Origin: Planotetraspora mira
GTDB lineage: Bacteria; Actinomycetota; Actinomycetes; Streptosporangiales; Streptosporangiaceae
Direction of reading: 5' to 3'
Length of the DNA: 64,000 bases
Assembly: GCF_016863275.1 (NCBI RefSeq)
Contig: NZ_BOOO01000034.1
Location: 164,997 to 228,996 of the forward strand
Positions 43,061 to 51,800 of the stretch are shown in pieces; positions within the stretch are counted from its first letter, which is position 1; each line of letters starts with the position of its first letter. Position numbers and translations under genes: made by a program. Under the pieces are notes generated by a model. That model had not been told where the DNA came from and made no database searches. It worked only from the letters and a program-made list of their open reading frames with translations.

Positions 43061-43504
43061 ATGCCGACACTGACGGCAGCCCAGAAGCGGGCACAGGCGC
43101 AGGCGGACTACGACGCGTTCCTGGCACGCTGCCCCAGCCGCCAACTACTCGACCGGATCTCCGACAAGTGGGTGACGCTGGTCCTGGCGGCTCTCGGCAG
43201 CGACGGCCCGCACGCCTCCGGCGGCAACCGTGTCGGCGAGCCGCGAGCGATGCGCTACTCGGAGCTGGCCCGCCGGCTGGCCGGGGTCAGCCAGAAGATG
43301 CTCACCCAGACGCTGCGCTCCCTCGAGCGCGACGGCCTGGTCACCCGCACCGTGACGGCGACCGTGCCGGTCACCGTCACATACGAGCTGACCGGCCTGG
43401 GTCTCTCGCTCCACCACATGATGCGCGGCATCAAGGATTGGGCCGAGGCGCACATGGACGAGGTGCTCGCCAATCGCGAGGCGTACGACACCCGCGTCGC
43501 CTGA
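43061..43504 (+). CDS. HxlR family transcriptional regulator
   Basis: The 147-residue protein has the HxlR winged helix (RQLLDRISDKWVTLVLAALG ... MRYSELARRLAGVSQKMLTQTLRSLERDGLVTRTV). A Cys precedes it (ARCPSRQ), the position used for redox sensing in HypR/YodB-type relatives. ATG 43061 has AAGGAG 8 nt upstream. It likely represses the divergent quinone-reductase-like gene through the repeat at 43012-43031. Confidence 0.88.
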   Translation: MPTLTAAQKRAQAQADYDAFLARCPSRQLLDRISDKWVTLVLAALGSDGPHASGGNRVGEPRAMRYSELARRLAGVSQKMLTQTLRSLERDGLVTRTVTATVPVTVTYELTGLGLSLHHMMRGIKDWAEAHMDEVLANREAYDTRVA

Positions 43505-43620
43505 ACGCTCAGCCAGCTGGTCGGCGACTTCCTGGCGCGTTGCGCGGATCGCAGACGGCGGACGCAGATGATCGCGTGCCCCGCCGTCCACGCCCGCACA
43601 CCTGGAAGCCGACCCGAGTG

Positions 43621-44514
43621 TCAGGCCGGGATGGCGCCGAGTTGCTGCATCATGGCGACGCCGTCGAACTGCGTCCAGATGTCGGTCACGCGACCGTCCT
43701 TGAGGCGGTAGAAGTTCATGCCCTCGACCCTGATCGTCTGGCCGGCCGCGGGGATCCCCATGAACTCCAGCTGCTGAGAACCGGTCACGACCCACCGGGT
43801 GGCGACGGTGTCGCCGATGGCGACGATGTCCTGCAGGTCTTCCTTCAGGTCGGGGAAGATCGCCTTGAAGCCCGCGACCTTCTGCTTGAAACCGGTCAGC
43901 GTCGGCTCGTGGTCGGGTGCTGGATTGTGGTCGACCAGGCCCAGGTCGCAGAGCTCGTCGATCGTCGCTTGGTCGGCCGCGCGAAACGCGTGCTCGAAGC
44001 GCGTGATGATCTCGATGTTGTCGGACGAGGCCGGCCCCTCTCCATCCGTCGATGCTGACGGCTTCGCGTCCCATCGGCTGATCTCGCCGGCCGGGTAGGC
44101 GCCGAATGCGCCGGTCTCGGCGCCGGTCTTGAGGCTGGTGAGGTAGGCGCCCCAGTTGGTGCTGCATCCGCTCATGAATTCGCCGGCCCGTTGCCAGCCG
44201 GAGTGGGTGAACAGAAGTGTGGTGCCGCCCTGGCCGGCGGGTCGGAGGGAGAAGGTGATCCGGGTGTCGATCCAGGTGTCGGGTCCGTCGGTGACCCGCC
44301 ACACCACTTCGTCCGGGGTGTCGGTCAGGACCCGCATGACGGCGGCGGGCCGCCCGGCGTCGCCGAAGTAGACACTGAAGCCGGAGCCGATGGTGTGTTC
44401 ACCGGTGAGCGGCCGCCCGGTCCACCAGCGGGCGATGCCGTCGGTGTCGGCGATGAGGTCGTGTACCCGCTGCGGCGGGGCGTCGATGCTGATGCGGTGC
44501 AAGATGTCAGGCAT
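43621..44514 (-). CDS. Fusion protein: SRPBCC (AHSA1-like) domain plus SnoaL-like ester cyclase domain
   Basis: Residues 1-155 form an SRPBCC/AHSA1 domain (ILHRISIDAPPQRVHDLIADT ... TTLLFTHSGW). Residues about 165-297 form a SnoaL-like polyketide-cyclase-type domain (IITRFEHAFRAADQATIDELC ... HEPTLTGFKQKVAGFKAIFPDL ... GMNFYRLKDGRVTDIWTQFD). Both are small-molecule-binding folds usually found as separate proteins. The linker is Ser/Thr/Asp-rich (SASTDGEGPASSDN). ATG 44514 has AAGGGACC upstream. The function is unknown; it is divergent from the DGPF/ECF sigma operon and may belong to its regulon. Confidence 0.8.
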   Translation of the reverse strand: MPDILHRISIDAPPQRVHDLIADTDGIARWWTGRPLTGEHTIGSGFSVYFGDAGRPAAVMRVLTDTPDEVVWRVTDGPDTWIDTRITFSLRPAGQGGTTLLFTHSGWQRAGEFMSGCSTNWGAYLTSLKTGAETGAFGAYPAGEISRWDAKPSASTDGEGPASSDNIEIITRFEHAFRAADQATIDELCDLGLVDHNPAPDHEPTLTGFKQKVAGFKAIFPDLKEDLQDIVAIGDTVATRWVVTGSQQLEFMGIPAAGQTIRVEGMNFYRLKDGRVTDIWTQFDGVAMMQQLGAIPA

Positions 44515-44716
44515 TGTGGGTCCCTTCGGTCAGGCGGCGACGAGACGTCGGCCCGGGCTGCCGCCCCCTCTCTTGGGGGGATCTGCAGCACTGACGAACG
44601 GCCACGCGCCAGACGGACACCGCCGCTGGGAGAAATCGGCCGGCGGTTGCTGTCCGTCCACGGCGACGCTGTTCGTCTGATACTTGACGCGGCATCGACC
44701 CGTGACAGGAGGACTC

Positions 44717-45061
44717 ATGCAGTACGCGTTGTTGGCCTACGCCTCGGCGGAGGAATCGGACCGGGCGACGCGCCCGATTCCGGGTGCCCTTGCAGCACAG
44801 CTCGACCGGCCGCACGTCACCGGCTGGGCACGGCTACACGCTGACGAGTCGGCGACGACGCTGCACAACGAGGAAGGACAGATGCTGCTGACCGACGGAC
44901 CGTTCATCGACAGCAAGGAGTACCTCGCCGGCCTGTTCCTGATCGAGGCCGACAACCTCGACGGGGCACTCGCCATCGCCGGGGAAATGCTCCAGGAGAC
45001 CAGGCCCGGCACCGCGATCGAGGTGCGGCCCATCATCGACGGACGCTTCCGTGGCGCTTGA
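44717..45061 (+). CDS. YCII/DGPF domain protein
   Basis: The 114-residue protein contains the DGPF signature (LTDGPFIDSKEYLAGLFLIEADNL) of YCII-related proteins. ATG 44717 is set by AGGAGG. Genes of this kind regularly neighbour ECF42-type sigma factors, and here the sigma gene overlaps its 3' end by 11 bp. The protein's biochemical role is unknown; it is thought to be functionally linked to the sigma factor. Confidence 0.9.
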   Translation: MQYALLAYASAEESDRATRPIPGALAAQLDRPHVTGWARLHADESATTLHNEEGQMLLTDGPFIDSKEYLAGLFLIEADNLDGALAIAGEMLQETRPGTAIEVRPIIDGRFRGA

Positions 45062-46271
45062 CGCCGTCTTCCGCGACCAGTGGGGCCGTGTGCTGGCCAC
45101 ACTGGTCGGGATCCTCGGCGACATCGAACTCGCCGAGGAGGCGGCCGCCGAGGCGTTCGCCATCGCCGCCGAACGCTGGCCACGCGACGGGGAACCGGCC
45201 AACCCCACCGGCTGGCTGATCACGACCGCACGCAACCGCGCCATCGACCAGCTGCGCCGCCGGCAGGTCCTGGCCGACAAGACGAAGCTGCTCGCCCGTG
45301 ACATCGAGACCGGGCCACAGCCCCCGGAGGCACTCATGGATGACGCCGCCACCATCCCGGACGAGCGGCTGGAGCTGATCTTCACCTGCTGTCATCCGGC
45401 GCTCGCCCTCGAGGCGCAGGTGGCGCTCACCCTGCGGACCCTCGGCGGCCTGTCCACCGACGAGATCGCGCTGGCGTTCCTCGTCCCGTTCGAGACCATG
45501 AGCAAGCGACTGACCAGGGCCAAACACAAGATCCGTGACGCGGGCATCCCGTTCGCCGTGCCGCCCGATCACCAACTGCCCGACCGGCTGGCGGCCGTCC
45601 TCGCCGTGGTCTACCTGATCTTCAACCAGGGCTGGGGCGGCGGCCGCGTCGACCTCGCCGCAGAAGCGATCCACCTCGGCCGGGCGCTCGCCGACCTGAT
45701 GCCGGACGAGCCTGAGGTGCTCGCGTTGCTGGCGCTGATGCTGCTGCACGACGCGCGCAAAGCGGCCCGCCTGCGCGACGGGCGGATCGTCCCCCTCGAC
45801 GACCAGGATCGTGCCCTGTGGGACGAGCGGCAGATCGACGAGGGCCGGGCGCTGCTGCGGCGGGCCATGGCACGAAGGTCCACCGGGCCCTATTTGGTCC
45901 AAGCGGCCATCGCCGACCTGCACCTGCACCAGCCCCGTGACTGGCGGCAGATCGCCGTGCTGTACCAGACCCTCGCCAGGCAGACCCGCTCTTCGATCGT
46001 CGAGATGAACCGGGCCGTCGCCGTGGCCGAGATCGACGGGCCCGAAGCCGGCCTGGCCATCCTGGACCGTCTCGACCTCGACCACTACCGATACTTCCAT
46101 TCCACCCGCGCCGAACTCCTGCGTCGCGCCGGCCGCGACGGCGAGGCGCACGACGCGTACCGCCGGGCGCTCGACCTCGCGCAGACCGAGCCCGAACAGC
46201 GTTTCCTTCAAGAGCGGCTGGCCGAGACCACGCCCTCCGTCCCACGAGGGCCCGACCGCACCACCACATGA
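45051..46271 (+). CDS. ECF42-type sigma factor with C-terminal TPR-like extension
   Basis: Sigma region 2 (GDIELAEEAAAEAFAIAAERWP ... LITTARNRAIDQLRR) and region 4 (QVALTLRTLGGLSTDEIALAF ... MSKRLTRAKHKI) occupy the first ~170 residues. The rest is a ~200-residue helical TPR-like extension (AAVLAVVYLIFNQGWGG, EVLALLALMLLHDAR, LYQTLARQTRSSIVEMNRAVA), the hallmark of ECF42. There is no anti-sigma factor; control is thought to lie in the extension. The GTG start overlaps the DGPF gene, giving a coupled pair. Confidence 0.9.
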   Translation: MALDAVFRDQWGRVLATLVGILGDIELAEEAAAEAFAIAAERWPRDGEPANPTGWLITTARNRAIDQLRRRQVLADKTKLLARDIETGPQPPEALMDDAATIPDERLELIFTCCHPALALEAQVALTLRTLGGLSTDEIALAFLVPFETMSKRLTRAKHKIRDAGIPFAVPPDHQLPDRLAAVLAVVYLIFNQGWGGGRVDLAAEAIHLGRALADLMPDEPEVLALLALMLLHDARKAARLRDGRIVPLDDQDRALWDERQIDEGRALLRRAMARRSTGPYLVQAAIADLHLHQPRDWRQIAVLYQTLARQTRSSIVEMNRAVAVAEIDGPEAGLAILDRLDLDHYRYFHSTRAELLRRAGRDGEAHDAYRRALDLAQTEPEQRFLQERLAETTPSVPRGPDRTTT

Positions 46272-46289
46272 TCGGCGTCGCCACAGTGC

Positions 46290-46748
46290 TCAGCCGGAGC
46301 GCGCGTCGTCCGCGAAGTCGAAGCTCAGCCACCGGTCGGGACGCGCGGTGAACAGCACGAAGGTGCCGGCCGGGTCGGAGGTCTCGGCCTCGGCGAAGGC
46401 GCGGGCGAGGTCCGGTGGTAGGTAGCGGGAGGTGATGGCCGTCACTTCCTCGACCGAGGGCGTCCCGTCCTCCTCCACCACCGTGCACTCGACCGTGACG
46501 TATTTGTAGGGGAACTCGGTCTGTTGCACGCAGAAGCTCAGGGTCCCCGACCGCTGGAGCAGCCGGGTCTTGCGTGCGACCCGGCCTTGAGTGCCGGTGA
46601 AGAAAGTCAGGTTTCCGCCGGGCGTGTAGGTGTACCAGACGGGCACGGTGAGCGGGGGACGGCCGTCGTCCGCGGCGACGCTGAGGACGCCGACGTGCGG
46701 TAGGGCGAGGAAGTGCTCGCGCTCGGGGGCGGTGAGGGTGCGTGCCAT
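46290..46748 (-). CDS. Pyridoxamine 5'-phosphate oxidase-fold (split-barrel) protein, PPOX class
   Basis: The 152-residue protein has the split-barrel flavin-binding pattern: LPHVGVLSVAADDGRPPLTVPVWYTY near the N-terminus, then FFTGTQGRVARKTRLLQRSGTLSFCVQ and YKYVTVECTVVEE. Such proteins bind FMN or the deazaflavin F420 and are often annotated as F420-dependent oxidoreductases; which cofactor is used is not clear. ATG 46748 has AGGAGGC upstream. It ends close to the convergent ECF42 gene. Confidence 0.82.
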   Translation of the reverse strand: MARTLTAPEREHFLALPHVGVLSVAADDGRPPLTVPVWYTYTPGGNLTFFTGTQGRVARKTRLLQRSGTLSFCVQQTEFPYKYVTVECTVVEEDGTPSVEEVTAITSRYLPPDLARAFAEAETSDPAGTFVLFTARPDRWLSFDFADDARSG

Positions 46749-46800
46749 GGCTGCCTCCTGGGCAAGCGGTCAGGGATCGCGGTTCGAGGGCGGGAGGGAG

Positions 46801-47469
46801 TCACGGCCGCGGCGGTGTGGGGTATTCGTCGCGCGGCCGGAGCCAGCTCATCGTCGGGTCCTGCGGCCAGCCCTCGGGGGAGTCCTCCCACTCTTCCTGA
46901 CGTCCATAAGGCGTGAGGTCGAGCAGGTTGAAGTCGAGTCGGAGCCGATCGACCCCGCGACCGCTGGTGTAGTAGGTGCGGAAGACCTCCGCGCCGTCGC
47001 GTAGCAGCACGCTCAGCCCGAAACCGTTGCCGAGCCCGAGGTCGTCGTAGAAGTCGTCGCCGGCCGAGTACCAGGGCACGGTCCAGCCCGTCCGCCGCCG
47101 TAGGACGTCGATCTCGTCCTGTGGCGCGCGGGACATCATGATCAGCCGGGTGTGACGGGCGTTGAGGTGAGACTGGTCGGCGATGTTGTCGGTGAAGGTG
47201 GCGCAGCCGGTGCACAGCCAGTCCTGCCCCGGGGCCAGCATGAAGTGGTAGATCACCAGCTGGCGGTGCCCCTCGAACAGGCCGGGCAGATCGACCGTCG
47301 AGCGGTCCGGCGCGGTCATGCGGTAGCCGTCGGCGAGGCGGACCATCGGCAGCCTGCGCCGTTCCGCGGCCAGCGCGTCCAGTGCTCGGGTCTGCTCCTT
47401 CTCCTTGACCAGCAGCGCCTCGCGCGCGGCCTGCCATTCCTGTGTCGACACGACAGGGGGACGGTTCAC
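46801..47469 (-). CDS. DUF899 (thioredoxin-like fold) protein
   Basis: The 222-residue protein has the DUF899 pattern (EWQAAREALLVKEKEQTRALDALAAERRRLP, then FEGHRQLVIYHFMLAPGQDW, WLCTGCATFTDNI). The C-x2-C in CTGC occupies the thioredoxin-fold active position. The GTG start has AAGGAGCTC upstream. The role is unknown; its position divergent from an HxlR regulator suggests a redox or electrophile response. Confidence 0.85.
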   Translation of the reverse strand: MNRPPVVSTQEWQAAREALLVKEKEQTRALDALAAERRRLPMVRLADGYRMTAPDRSTVDLPGLFEGHRQLVIYHFMLAPGQDWLCTGCATFTDNIADQSHLNARHTRLIMMSRAPQDEIDVLRRRTGWTVPWYSAGDDFYDDLGLGNGFGLSVLLRDGAEVFRTYYTSGRGVDRLRLDFNLLDLTPYGRQEEWEDSPEGWPQDPTMSWLRPRDEYPTPPRP

Positions 47470-47564
47470 GCGAGCTCCTTGTGCGTCTCTTAAGGGAACT
47501 TACGACGGCCAACGCTAGCAGAGGTCCGTCTCCTCAAGGAACCCTCTCGGTTATCATCGAGCTC

Positions 47565-48026
47565 ATGCAGCGAACCCGGTTCGGCGACATGGCCTGCTCG
47601 ATTGCGCGCACACTGGACGTGATCGGCGAGCCATGGTCGCCGCTGATTCTGCGCAACGTCATGGTGGGGATCGGCCGCTTCGACCACCTCCAGCAGAGCC
47701 TCGGCATCTCCCGGAAGGTGCTGACCGAGCGGCTCAGATGGCTCGTGGACAACGACGTGCTGGAACGGCGGCAGTATTCGGAGCGGCCGCCCCGGTACGA
47801 GTACGCGCTCACCGTCAAAGGGACCGAGTTGTGTGACCTGCTGATGGTGATGGTGCGGTGGGGCGACCGCTGGACGGCAGGCGAGGCCGGGCCGCCGGTG
47901 CTGTACCGGCACCATGCCTGCGGGGAGATCGGCCACGTCGAGCTGCATTGTTCCGTGTGCGACCGTCCCATGGACGTCACCGGCATCGACATCCTGCCTG
48001 GTCCGGGAGCTGCCATCACCACCTGA
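47565..48026 (+). CDS. HxlR family transcriptional regulator
   Basis: The 153-residue protein has the HxlR winged helix (CSIARTLDVIGEPWSPLILR ... FDHLQQSLGISRKVLTERLRWLVDNDVLERRQY). Extra cysteines at the C-terminus (HHACGEIGHVELHCSVCDRPM) look like a small zinc ribbon. Divergent from the DUF899 gene; TAAG-N4-CTTA at 47491-47502 between them is a weak operator candidate. ATG 47565 lacks a strong SD. Confidence 0.85.
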   Translation: MQRTRFGDMACSIARTLDVIGEPWSPLILRNVMVGIGRFDHLQQSLGISRKVLTERLRWLVDNDVLERRQYSERPPRYEYALTVKGTELCDLLMVMVRWGDRWTAGEAGPPVLYRHHACGEIGHVELHCSVCDRPMDVTGIDILPGPGAAITT

Positions 48027-48105
48027 CTCGTCTCCGCGAGGTGCTTTGGGGCCGGCTCAGCAAACAAGTGGCGCGGCGGGGGTCTTGATCGTCAGGATCG
48101 AGTCC

Positions 48106-48747
48106 ATGCTTGCAAATCTGTGGCCCCAATACGGCCTCACCATCTTCACGCCCCGACTCGAGCTTCGCCTGCCCCGTGAAGAGGAACTGGCGGAGCTTGC
48201 TCACCTCGCCGGTAGGGGCGTGCACCGCGCGGGCGAGCGTCCGTTCCTGACACCGTGGACCGACGGCAGCCCCGAGGATCGGGCCCGGTTCGTGCTGCAG
48301 GAACACTGGGGCAAGCTTGGAGGCTGGAGCGTGGAAGCATGGCGGCTCGGACTCGGGGTCTTCCGCGGTGGAGACCCGCTCGGCGTGGTCACGCTTCGAG
48401 CGCGTGACTTCCCGGTTGTTCGGGAGGTCACGACATCCGCGTGGCTGGGAATCGAACACCAGGGCAAGGGCTACGGAACCGAGGCTCGGGTCGGCCTGCT
48501 GACGCTGGCCTTCGACCACCTCGACGCACGTGCCGCACTCACCGAGGTGTTCCAGGACAACCATGCCTCTCAGGGCGTGTCCCGCAAGCTCGGCTATGAG
48601 TACGACGGCATCTCAGTTGATGCCCGCGGCGACGAGGCTGTCGTATCCGACCGCCTACGGCTTACCCGGGAGAGGTGGATTCAGGAGAAGCGGCCCGCCG
48701 TGAGGGTCGACGGGACGGCTGCCTGTCGGCCGCTGTTCGGCCTCTGA
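48106..48747 (+). CDS. GNAT family N-acetyltransferase (RimJ/RimL-like)
   Basis: The 213-residue protein shows the GNAT pattern of protein or small-molecule acetyltransferases: FTPRLELRLPREEELAELAHLA, then TSAWLGIEHQGKGYGTEARVGLLTLAF with the acetyl-CoA-binding Q-G-K-G-Y-G, then DNHASQGVSRKLGYEYDG. ATG 48106 is preferred; a TTG about 20 bp upstream is possible. The substrate is unknown. It lies upstream of the rifampin phosphotransferase but is separated from it by a hairpin. Confidence 0.85.
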   Translation: MLANLWPQYGLTIFTPRLELRLPREEELAELAHLAGRGVHRAGERPFLTPWTDGSPEDRARFVLQEHWGKLGGWSVEAWRLGLGVFRGGDPLGVVTLRARDFPVVREVTTSAWLGIEHQGKGYGTEARVGLLTLAFDHLDARAALTEVFQDNHASQGVSRKLGYEYDGISVDARGDEAVVSDRLRLTRERWIQEKRPAVRVDGTAACRPLFGL

Positions 48748-48854
48748 CGGCATCCGCTCATGCCGCGGAGGGGATCGTGCCCGATCCCGCCTCGATCCTT
48801 GCGCGGCGGCGTGGCCGTCGTCGGCGGGTCAGCTCGCCGGACGACAAAAGCAAA

Positions 48855-48878
48855 GGCAAGGAGATCTCGCTCCTTGCC
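48855..48878 (+). terminator. Hairpin terminator upstream of the rph control region
   Basis: GGCAAGGAG (48855-48863) and CTCCTTGCC (48870-48878) pair perfectly around ATCTCG. It lies about 110 bp after the GNAT gene and would isolate rph transcription. Confidence 0.6.
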
Positions 48879-48901
48879 ACTTCCAACGTATAGCGCACAG
48901 G

Positions 48902-48920
48902 GGGGCTTGCGGCAAGACCC
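48902..48920 (+). promoter_or_regulatory. Rifamycin-associated element (RAE)
   Basis: GGGGCTTGCGGCAAGACCC is a 19-bp inverted repeat with one arm mismatch. It closely matches the published RAE placed upstream of rifamycin-inactivating genes in actinobacteria. It lies 180 bp before the rifampin phosphotransferase start, next to a TATAGC hexamer (48889-48894). The RAE is linked to rifamycin-induced expression. Confidence 0.8.
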
Positions 48921-49099
48921 GGGTCGTGCCGCAGAATCGGCGGCCGGACACAGCGCCGACGAGGAAGTGGGGGGCACGACGTGGGTGTGTTGTCGATGTA
49001 CGGGGGAGGCGGCAGCCTCAAACCGACACAGCTCGACGCGCCGGTGATTCGATCGGCCGGCGCAGTGCAACGGAGCACGGCTGCCTCGGAGGTGTCGCA

Positions 49100-51697
49100 A
49101 TGATCGAGCAGTACGTGTTGGATCTTCAAGAGGTCGACGAGACGCAGGTCGCGGTCGTTGGCGGCAAAGCCGCGCACCTGGGCGGACTGTCGCGGATCGA
49201 AGGCATCCGCGTGCCGGCCGGGTTCTGCGTGACGACGGACGCCTTCCGGCGGATCATGGCGGAAGCGCCGTCGATCGACGAACGGCTCGACCGGCTGTCG
49301 CGCCTGAACCCGGATGACCGGGAGGCGATCCGCACGCTCAGCGCGGAGATCCGCCGGACCATCGAAGGGATCGCCATCCCGGGCGATCTGGCGGCGGCGA
49401 TCACCCGCGCGCTCGCCCAGCTCGGCGAGCAAGCCGCTTATGCCGTGCGATCCAGCGCGACGGCAGAGGACATGCCGACGGCCTCCTTCGCGGGCCAGCA
49501 GGACACGTACCTGAACGTCGTGGGGCCGGCGGCCGTCCTCCAGCACGTCAGCCGGTGCTGCGCGTCGCTGTTCACCGAGCGGGCCGTGACCTACCGGCTG
49601 CGGAACGGCTTCGACCACCGGAAGGTCCACATGGCCGTGGTCGTGCAGCAGATGGTCTTCCCGGATGCGGCCGGCATCCTGTTCACGGCCGACCCCGTCA
49701 CGGGCAACCGGAAGGTCGCCACCGTGGAGGCCGGCTTCGGCCTCGGCGAAGCCCTGGTCTCCGGCCTGGTGAACCCGGACGTCTTCAAGGTGCGCGACGG
49801 CGAAATCGTCGCCAAGACGGTCGCCGCCAAACAGCGTGCCGTCCACGCCCTGCCGGCGGGCGGGACGCGGGAAGTGGCGATCGACCCGCAGCGGCAGGAG
49901 CAGCCGGCGCTGACGGATGCGCAGGTCGTGCGGCTCGTGCAGCTCGGGCGGCGGATCGAAGCGCATTTCGGCCGCCCGCAGGACATCGAATGGTGCCTGG
50001 TCGGCGATGACTTCCAGATCGTGCAGAGCCGGCCGATCACCACGCTGTTCCCCATCCCCGCGGCCCGCGACCGGGAGAACCACATCTACCTCTCCGTCGG
50101 TCATCAGCAGATGATGACCGACCCCATGAAGCCACTGGGGCTCTCCATGTGGCAGCTAACGGCCATGGCGCCGATGCACGAGGCCGGGGGGAGGCTGTTC
50201 GTCGACGCCACCCGGCGCCTGGCCTCGCCCGCGAGCCGCGCCGGCTTCCTGGAGATGGTGGGGAGATCCGATCCGCTGACCAGAGACGCGCTGGAGACCG
50301 TCCTCGACCACCACGACTTCGTCCCGGCGCTCCCGGAGACCGACCCCGCCGGGCCGCCGGCCGGGGGCGCGTCCGCCCCGATCGAGACCGATCCGGCCAT
50401 CGTCACCGAGCTGATCGAGCGCAGCCAGGCCTCCATCGCCGCCCTGCGGCGCGACATCGGGACGAAGACCGGACCGGCGCTGTTCGACTTCCTGCTGGAG
50501 GCATTCCAGGAGCACAAGCGAGTCCTCGGTGATCCGCTGAACATGCAGGCGATCATGGCGGGGATGGAGGCCACCTGGTGGCTCAATGACCGGCTGCAGG
50601 AATGGCTGGGCGAGAAGAACGCGGCCGACACCCTCACGCTGTCCGCCCCCGGCAACGTCACGTCGGAGATGGGACTGGCGCTGCTCGACGTCGCCGACGT
50701 CATCCGCCCGAATCCGGAGGTGGTGGCGTTCCTGCGGGGCGTCGAGGACGACGGCTTCCTGGACGAGCTGCCGAAGTTCGCGGGCGGGACCGAATCGCGC
50801 GACGCCATCGAGGCCTACCTCGACCTGTACGGCATGCGCTGCGTCGGCGAGATCGACATCACGAGGCCGCGTTGGCGCGAACGCCCCACCACGCTCGTGC
50901 CCGTGATCCTCGACAACGTCAGGAACTTCGAGCCGGGCGCCGCCGAGCGGCGCTTCGAGCAAGGACGGCAGGAGGCGCGGAAGAAGGCGCAGGAGGTGCT
51001 CGAACGCCTGCGGGCACTGCCGGACGGGGAGCAGAAGGCCGACGAGACCAAGCGGATGATCGACCGGGTCCGGACCTTCATCGGCTACCGGGAGTACCCG
51101 AAGTACGGCATCATCAGCCGCTACTTCGTCTACAAGCAGGCCTTGCTCGAAGAGGCCGAGCGCCTCGTGCAGGCCGACGTGCTCCCCGAGAAGGAGGACG
51201 TCTTCTACCTCACGTTCCAGGAGCTCCACGACGTCGTACGCACCAACCAGGTGGATGACAAGCTGATCCAGCAGCGCAAGGACGCGTTCCGGTCGTACCA
51301 AGCGCTCACGCCGCCCCGGGTGCTCACATCTGACGGGGAGGCCGTCGCCGGGGCGTACCGACGCGACGACGTGCCGACCGGCGCCCTGGTCGGCCTACCG
51401 GTCTCCGCCGGGACCATCGAAGGGCGCGCCCGCGTCATCCTGGACATGGCCCAGGCTGATCTCGAACCGGGTGACATCCTCGTCACTGCCCACACGGACC
51501 CGAGCTGGACGCCCCTCTTCGTCGCCATCGCAGGCCTGGTGACGGAGGTCGGGGGATTGATGACACACGGCGCAGTGATCGCACGGGAGTACGGCCTGCC
51601 GGCCGTCGTCAGTGTGGTGGACGCCACCCGGCTGATTCCCGACGGGCAGCGGATCCGCGTGCACGGAAGCGACGGGTACGTCGAGATTCTGCCTTGA
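49100..51697 (+). CDS. rph: Rifampin phosphotransferase
   Basis: The 865-residue protein has the three-domain layout of Rph enzymes. An N-terminal ATP-grasp domain (1 to about 315: VGGKAAHLGGL, AYAVRSSATAEDMPTASFAGQ, DIEWCLVGDDFQIVQSRPIT) comes first. A long rifampin-binding domain follows (about 325-755, from YLSVGHQQMMTDPMKPLG). A C-terminal swivelling His domain ends it, with catalytic His823 in GLMTHGAVIAREYG. The enzyme splits ATP and transfers a phosphate to the C21 hydroxyl of rifamycins, inactivating them. ATG 49100 begins the ATP-grasp domain. The RAE upstream fits drug-induced expression. Confidence 0.93.
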   Translation: MIEQYVLDLQEVDETQVAVVGGKAAHLGGLSRIEGIRVPAGFCVTTDAFRRIMAEAPSIDERLDRLSRLNPDDREAIRTLSAEIRRTIEGIAIPGDLAAAITRALAQLGEQAAYAVRSSATAEDMPTASFAGQQDTYLNVVGPAAVLQHVSRCCASLFTERAVTYRLRNGFDHRKVHMAVVVQQMVFPDAAGILFTADPVTGNRKVATVEAGFGLGEALVSGLVNPDVFKVRDGEIVAKTVAAKQRAVHALPAGGTREVAIDPQRQEQPALTDAQVVRLVQLGRRIEAHFGRPQDIEWCLVGDDFQIVQSRPITTLFPIPAARDRENHIYLSVGHQQMMTDPMKPLGLSMWQLTAMAPMHEAGGRLFVDATRRLASPASRAGFLEMVGRSDPLTRDALETVLDHHDFVPALPETDPAGPPAGGASAPIETDPAIVTELIERSQASIAALRRDIGTKTGPALFDFLLEAFQEHKRVLGDPLNMQAIMAGMEATWWLNDRLQEWLGEKNAADTLTLSAPGNVTSEMGLALLDVADVIRPNPEVVAFLRGVEDDGFLDELPKFAGGTESRDAIEAYLDLYGMRCVGEIDITRPRWRERPTTLVPVILDNVRNFEPGAAERRFEQGRQEARKKAQEVLERLRALPDGEQKADETKRMIDRVRTFIGYREYPKYGIISRYFVYKQALLEEAERLVQADVLPEKEDVFYLTFQELHDVVRTNQVDDKLIQQRKDAFRSYQALTPPRVLTSDGEAVAGAYRRDDVPTGALVGLPVSAGTIEGRARVILDMAQADLEPGDILVTAHTDPSWTPLFVAIAGLVTEVGGLMTHGAVIAREYGLPAVVSVVDATRLIPDGQRIRVHGSDGYVEILP

Positions 51698-51800
51698 CCG
51701 ACCACTCACCGAGAAGGCCCGTCCTCCTTGCCGAGCACGGATTCTCCAAGCGGAACTGACCTGCTCGGATGCATCCGGTTCTGCCGCGATCCATCGCGGA

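Larger units (their letters stand above)
48748..49099. other. Intergenic region with terminator and RAE
   Basis: This 352-bp gap holds the hairpin at 48855-48878, the rifamycin-associated element at 48902-48920 and a leader of about 180 bp before the rph start. Overlapping ORFs here have no domain support. Confidence 0.6.

Noticed and set aside
43145..44302. Minus-strand ORF of 385 codons overlapping the SRPBCC-SnoaL and HxlR genes
   Set aside because: Arg/Gly/His-rich, no domain; both overlapping genes are well supported.
49100..51697. Phosphoenolpyruvate synthase annotation
   Set aside because: The ATP-grasp and His domains are shared, but the domain order with a long central rifampin-binding region, the lack of a PEP-binding barrel and the RAE upstream fit rifampin phosphotransferase.
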